Assembly (NCBI RefSeq): GCF_029854155.1
Contig: NZ_CP122958.1
Span: 256,001-320,000, forward strand
Length of the DNA: 64,000 nt
Direction of reading: 5' to 3'
Origin: Methanonatronarchaeum sp. AMET-Sl
Lineage (GTDB): Archaea > Halobacteriota > Methanonatronarchaeia > Methanonatronarchaeales > Methanonatronarchaeaceae
Shown here piece by piece: positions 62,510 to 64,000 of the stretch. The notes below the pieces were generated by a model. The model saw nothing but the letters and a program-made list of their open reading frames with translations. It was not told the DNA's origin and ran no database searches. Position 1 is the stretch's first letter, and each line of letters starts with the position of its first letter. The position numbers and the translations under genes were made by a program.

Positions 62510-62560
62510 TTTAAACTACGTTCTAGTTAAACTACGTTCTATTCTATAGTTTAGTTTAAA

Positions 62561-62563
<3 letters not shown>
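62510..62563. repeat. Direct repeat and palindrome at the 3' end of rpiA
   Basis: TTAAACTACGTTCTA occurs twice in close succession (about 62511-62525 and 62527-62541), followed by TAGTTTAAACTA, a perfect palindrome overlapping the rpiA stop. The half-site AAACTA is also the core of the palindromes at 15971 and 16006. Confidence 0.6.
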
Positions 62564-63238
<675 letters not shown>

Positions 63239-63307
63239 AATAAAATACAACTCCTTAAAACCCTTTAACTATCTCTAAATCACCTAAAACAAAATAAAAA
63301 CTTCCCC

Positions 63308-64000
<693 letters not shown>

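Overview
The window is archaeal, low-GC DNA from a methanogen that is probably salt-adapted and related to the Methanonatronarchaeia, the methyl-reducing halophilic sister group of the Halobacteria. The methanogen call rests on an operon of methanogenesis marker proteins (Mmp15, Mmp5, Mmp6, Mmp3), two MtaA/MtbA-like methylcobamide:CoM methyltransferases, an HdrD-like heterodisulfide reductase subunit and a methanopterin biosynthesis gene (beta-RFAP synthase). The archaeal call is supported by TFB, archaellins, type IV pilins, Taw1 and the archaeal FBP aldolase/phosphatase. Acidic surface proteins and haloarchaeal-type families (DUF1616, a DUF5828-like protein, haloarchaeal-like IS200/IS605 relics) suggest a halophile. 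The exact taxon is an inference.

Layout. 1-5 kb is a decayed accessory zone: a broken phage/plasmid primase-polymerase, a broken murB, a polysaccharide flippase, a duplicated pair of ParB-fold-like proteins and a truncated nucleotidyltransferase. 5-14 kb is a surface-glycan precursor region: CPBP protease, a GlmU-like enzyme, GlmS, a second GlmU-like enzyme, a GT2 glycosyltransferase, a DUF1616 membrane protein and a short nucleotidyltransferase. 14-21 kb is gene-poor, with TnpB and TnpA relics, hairpins, a candidate structured RNA, a 58-residue repeat peptide and a few orphan proteins. 21-28 kb carries a sugar-nucleotide epimerase, a type IV pilin, a pilin fused to Ig-like repeats, and two tandem archaellins with near-identical ends and different centres. 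29-32 kb has small membrane proteins, a tyrosine integrase with a 30-bp tandem repeat at its 3' end, and tRNA-Arg(TCG).

32-46 kb is mostly housekeeping: Lrp regulator and glnA, DUF1464, RFAP synthase, MoxR ATPase, heme O synthase-like UbiA protein, Pit phosphate transporter, a methyltransferase, a coiled-coil protein, and a DUF3311/SSS symporter pair. 46-52 kb has a decayed toxin-antitoxin pair, a second methyltransferase, TFB, a cupin and a slipin. 52-60 kb is the methanogenesis-marker operon, followed downstream by taw1, with an HdrD-like gene beyond its promoter side. 60-64 kb holds an M20 deacylase, FBP aldolase/phosphatase, RpiA and the C-terminal part of SurE, which runs off the right edge.

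The most striking global property is a strand-composition polarity. Coding strands tend to be G/T-rich near 5' ends and A/C-rich near 3' ends, within genes and along operons. The switch changes amino-acid content as well: G/V/L/F/C-rich N-termini and K/N/Q/T/P-rich C-termini. I found no CRISPR array and no clear complete defence system.
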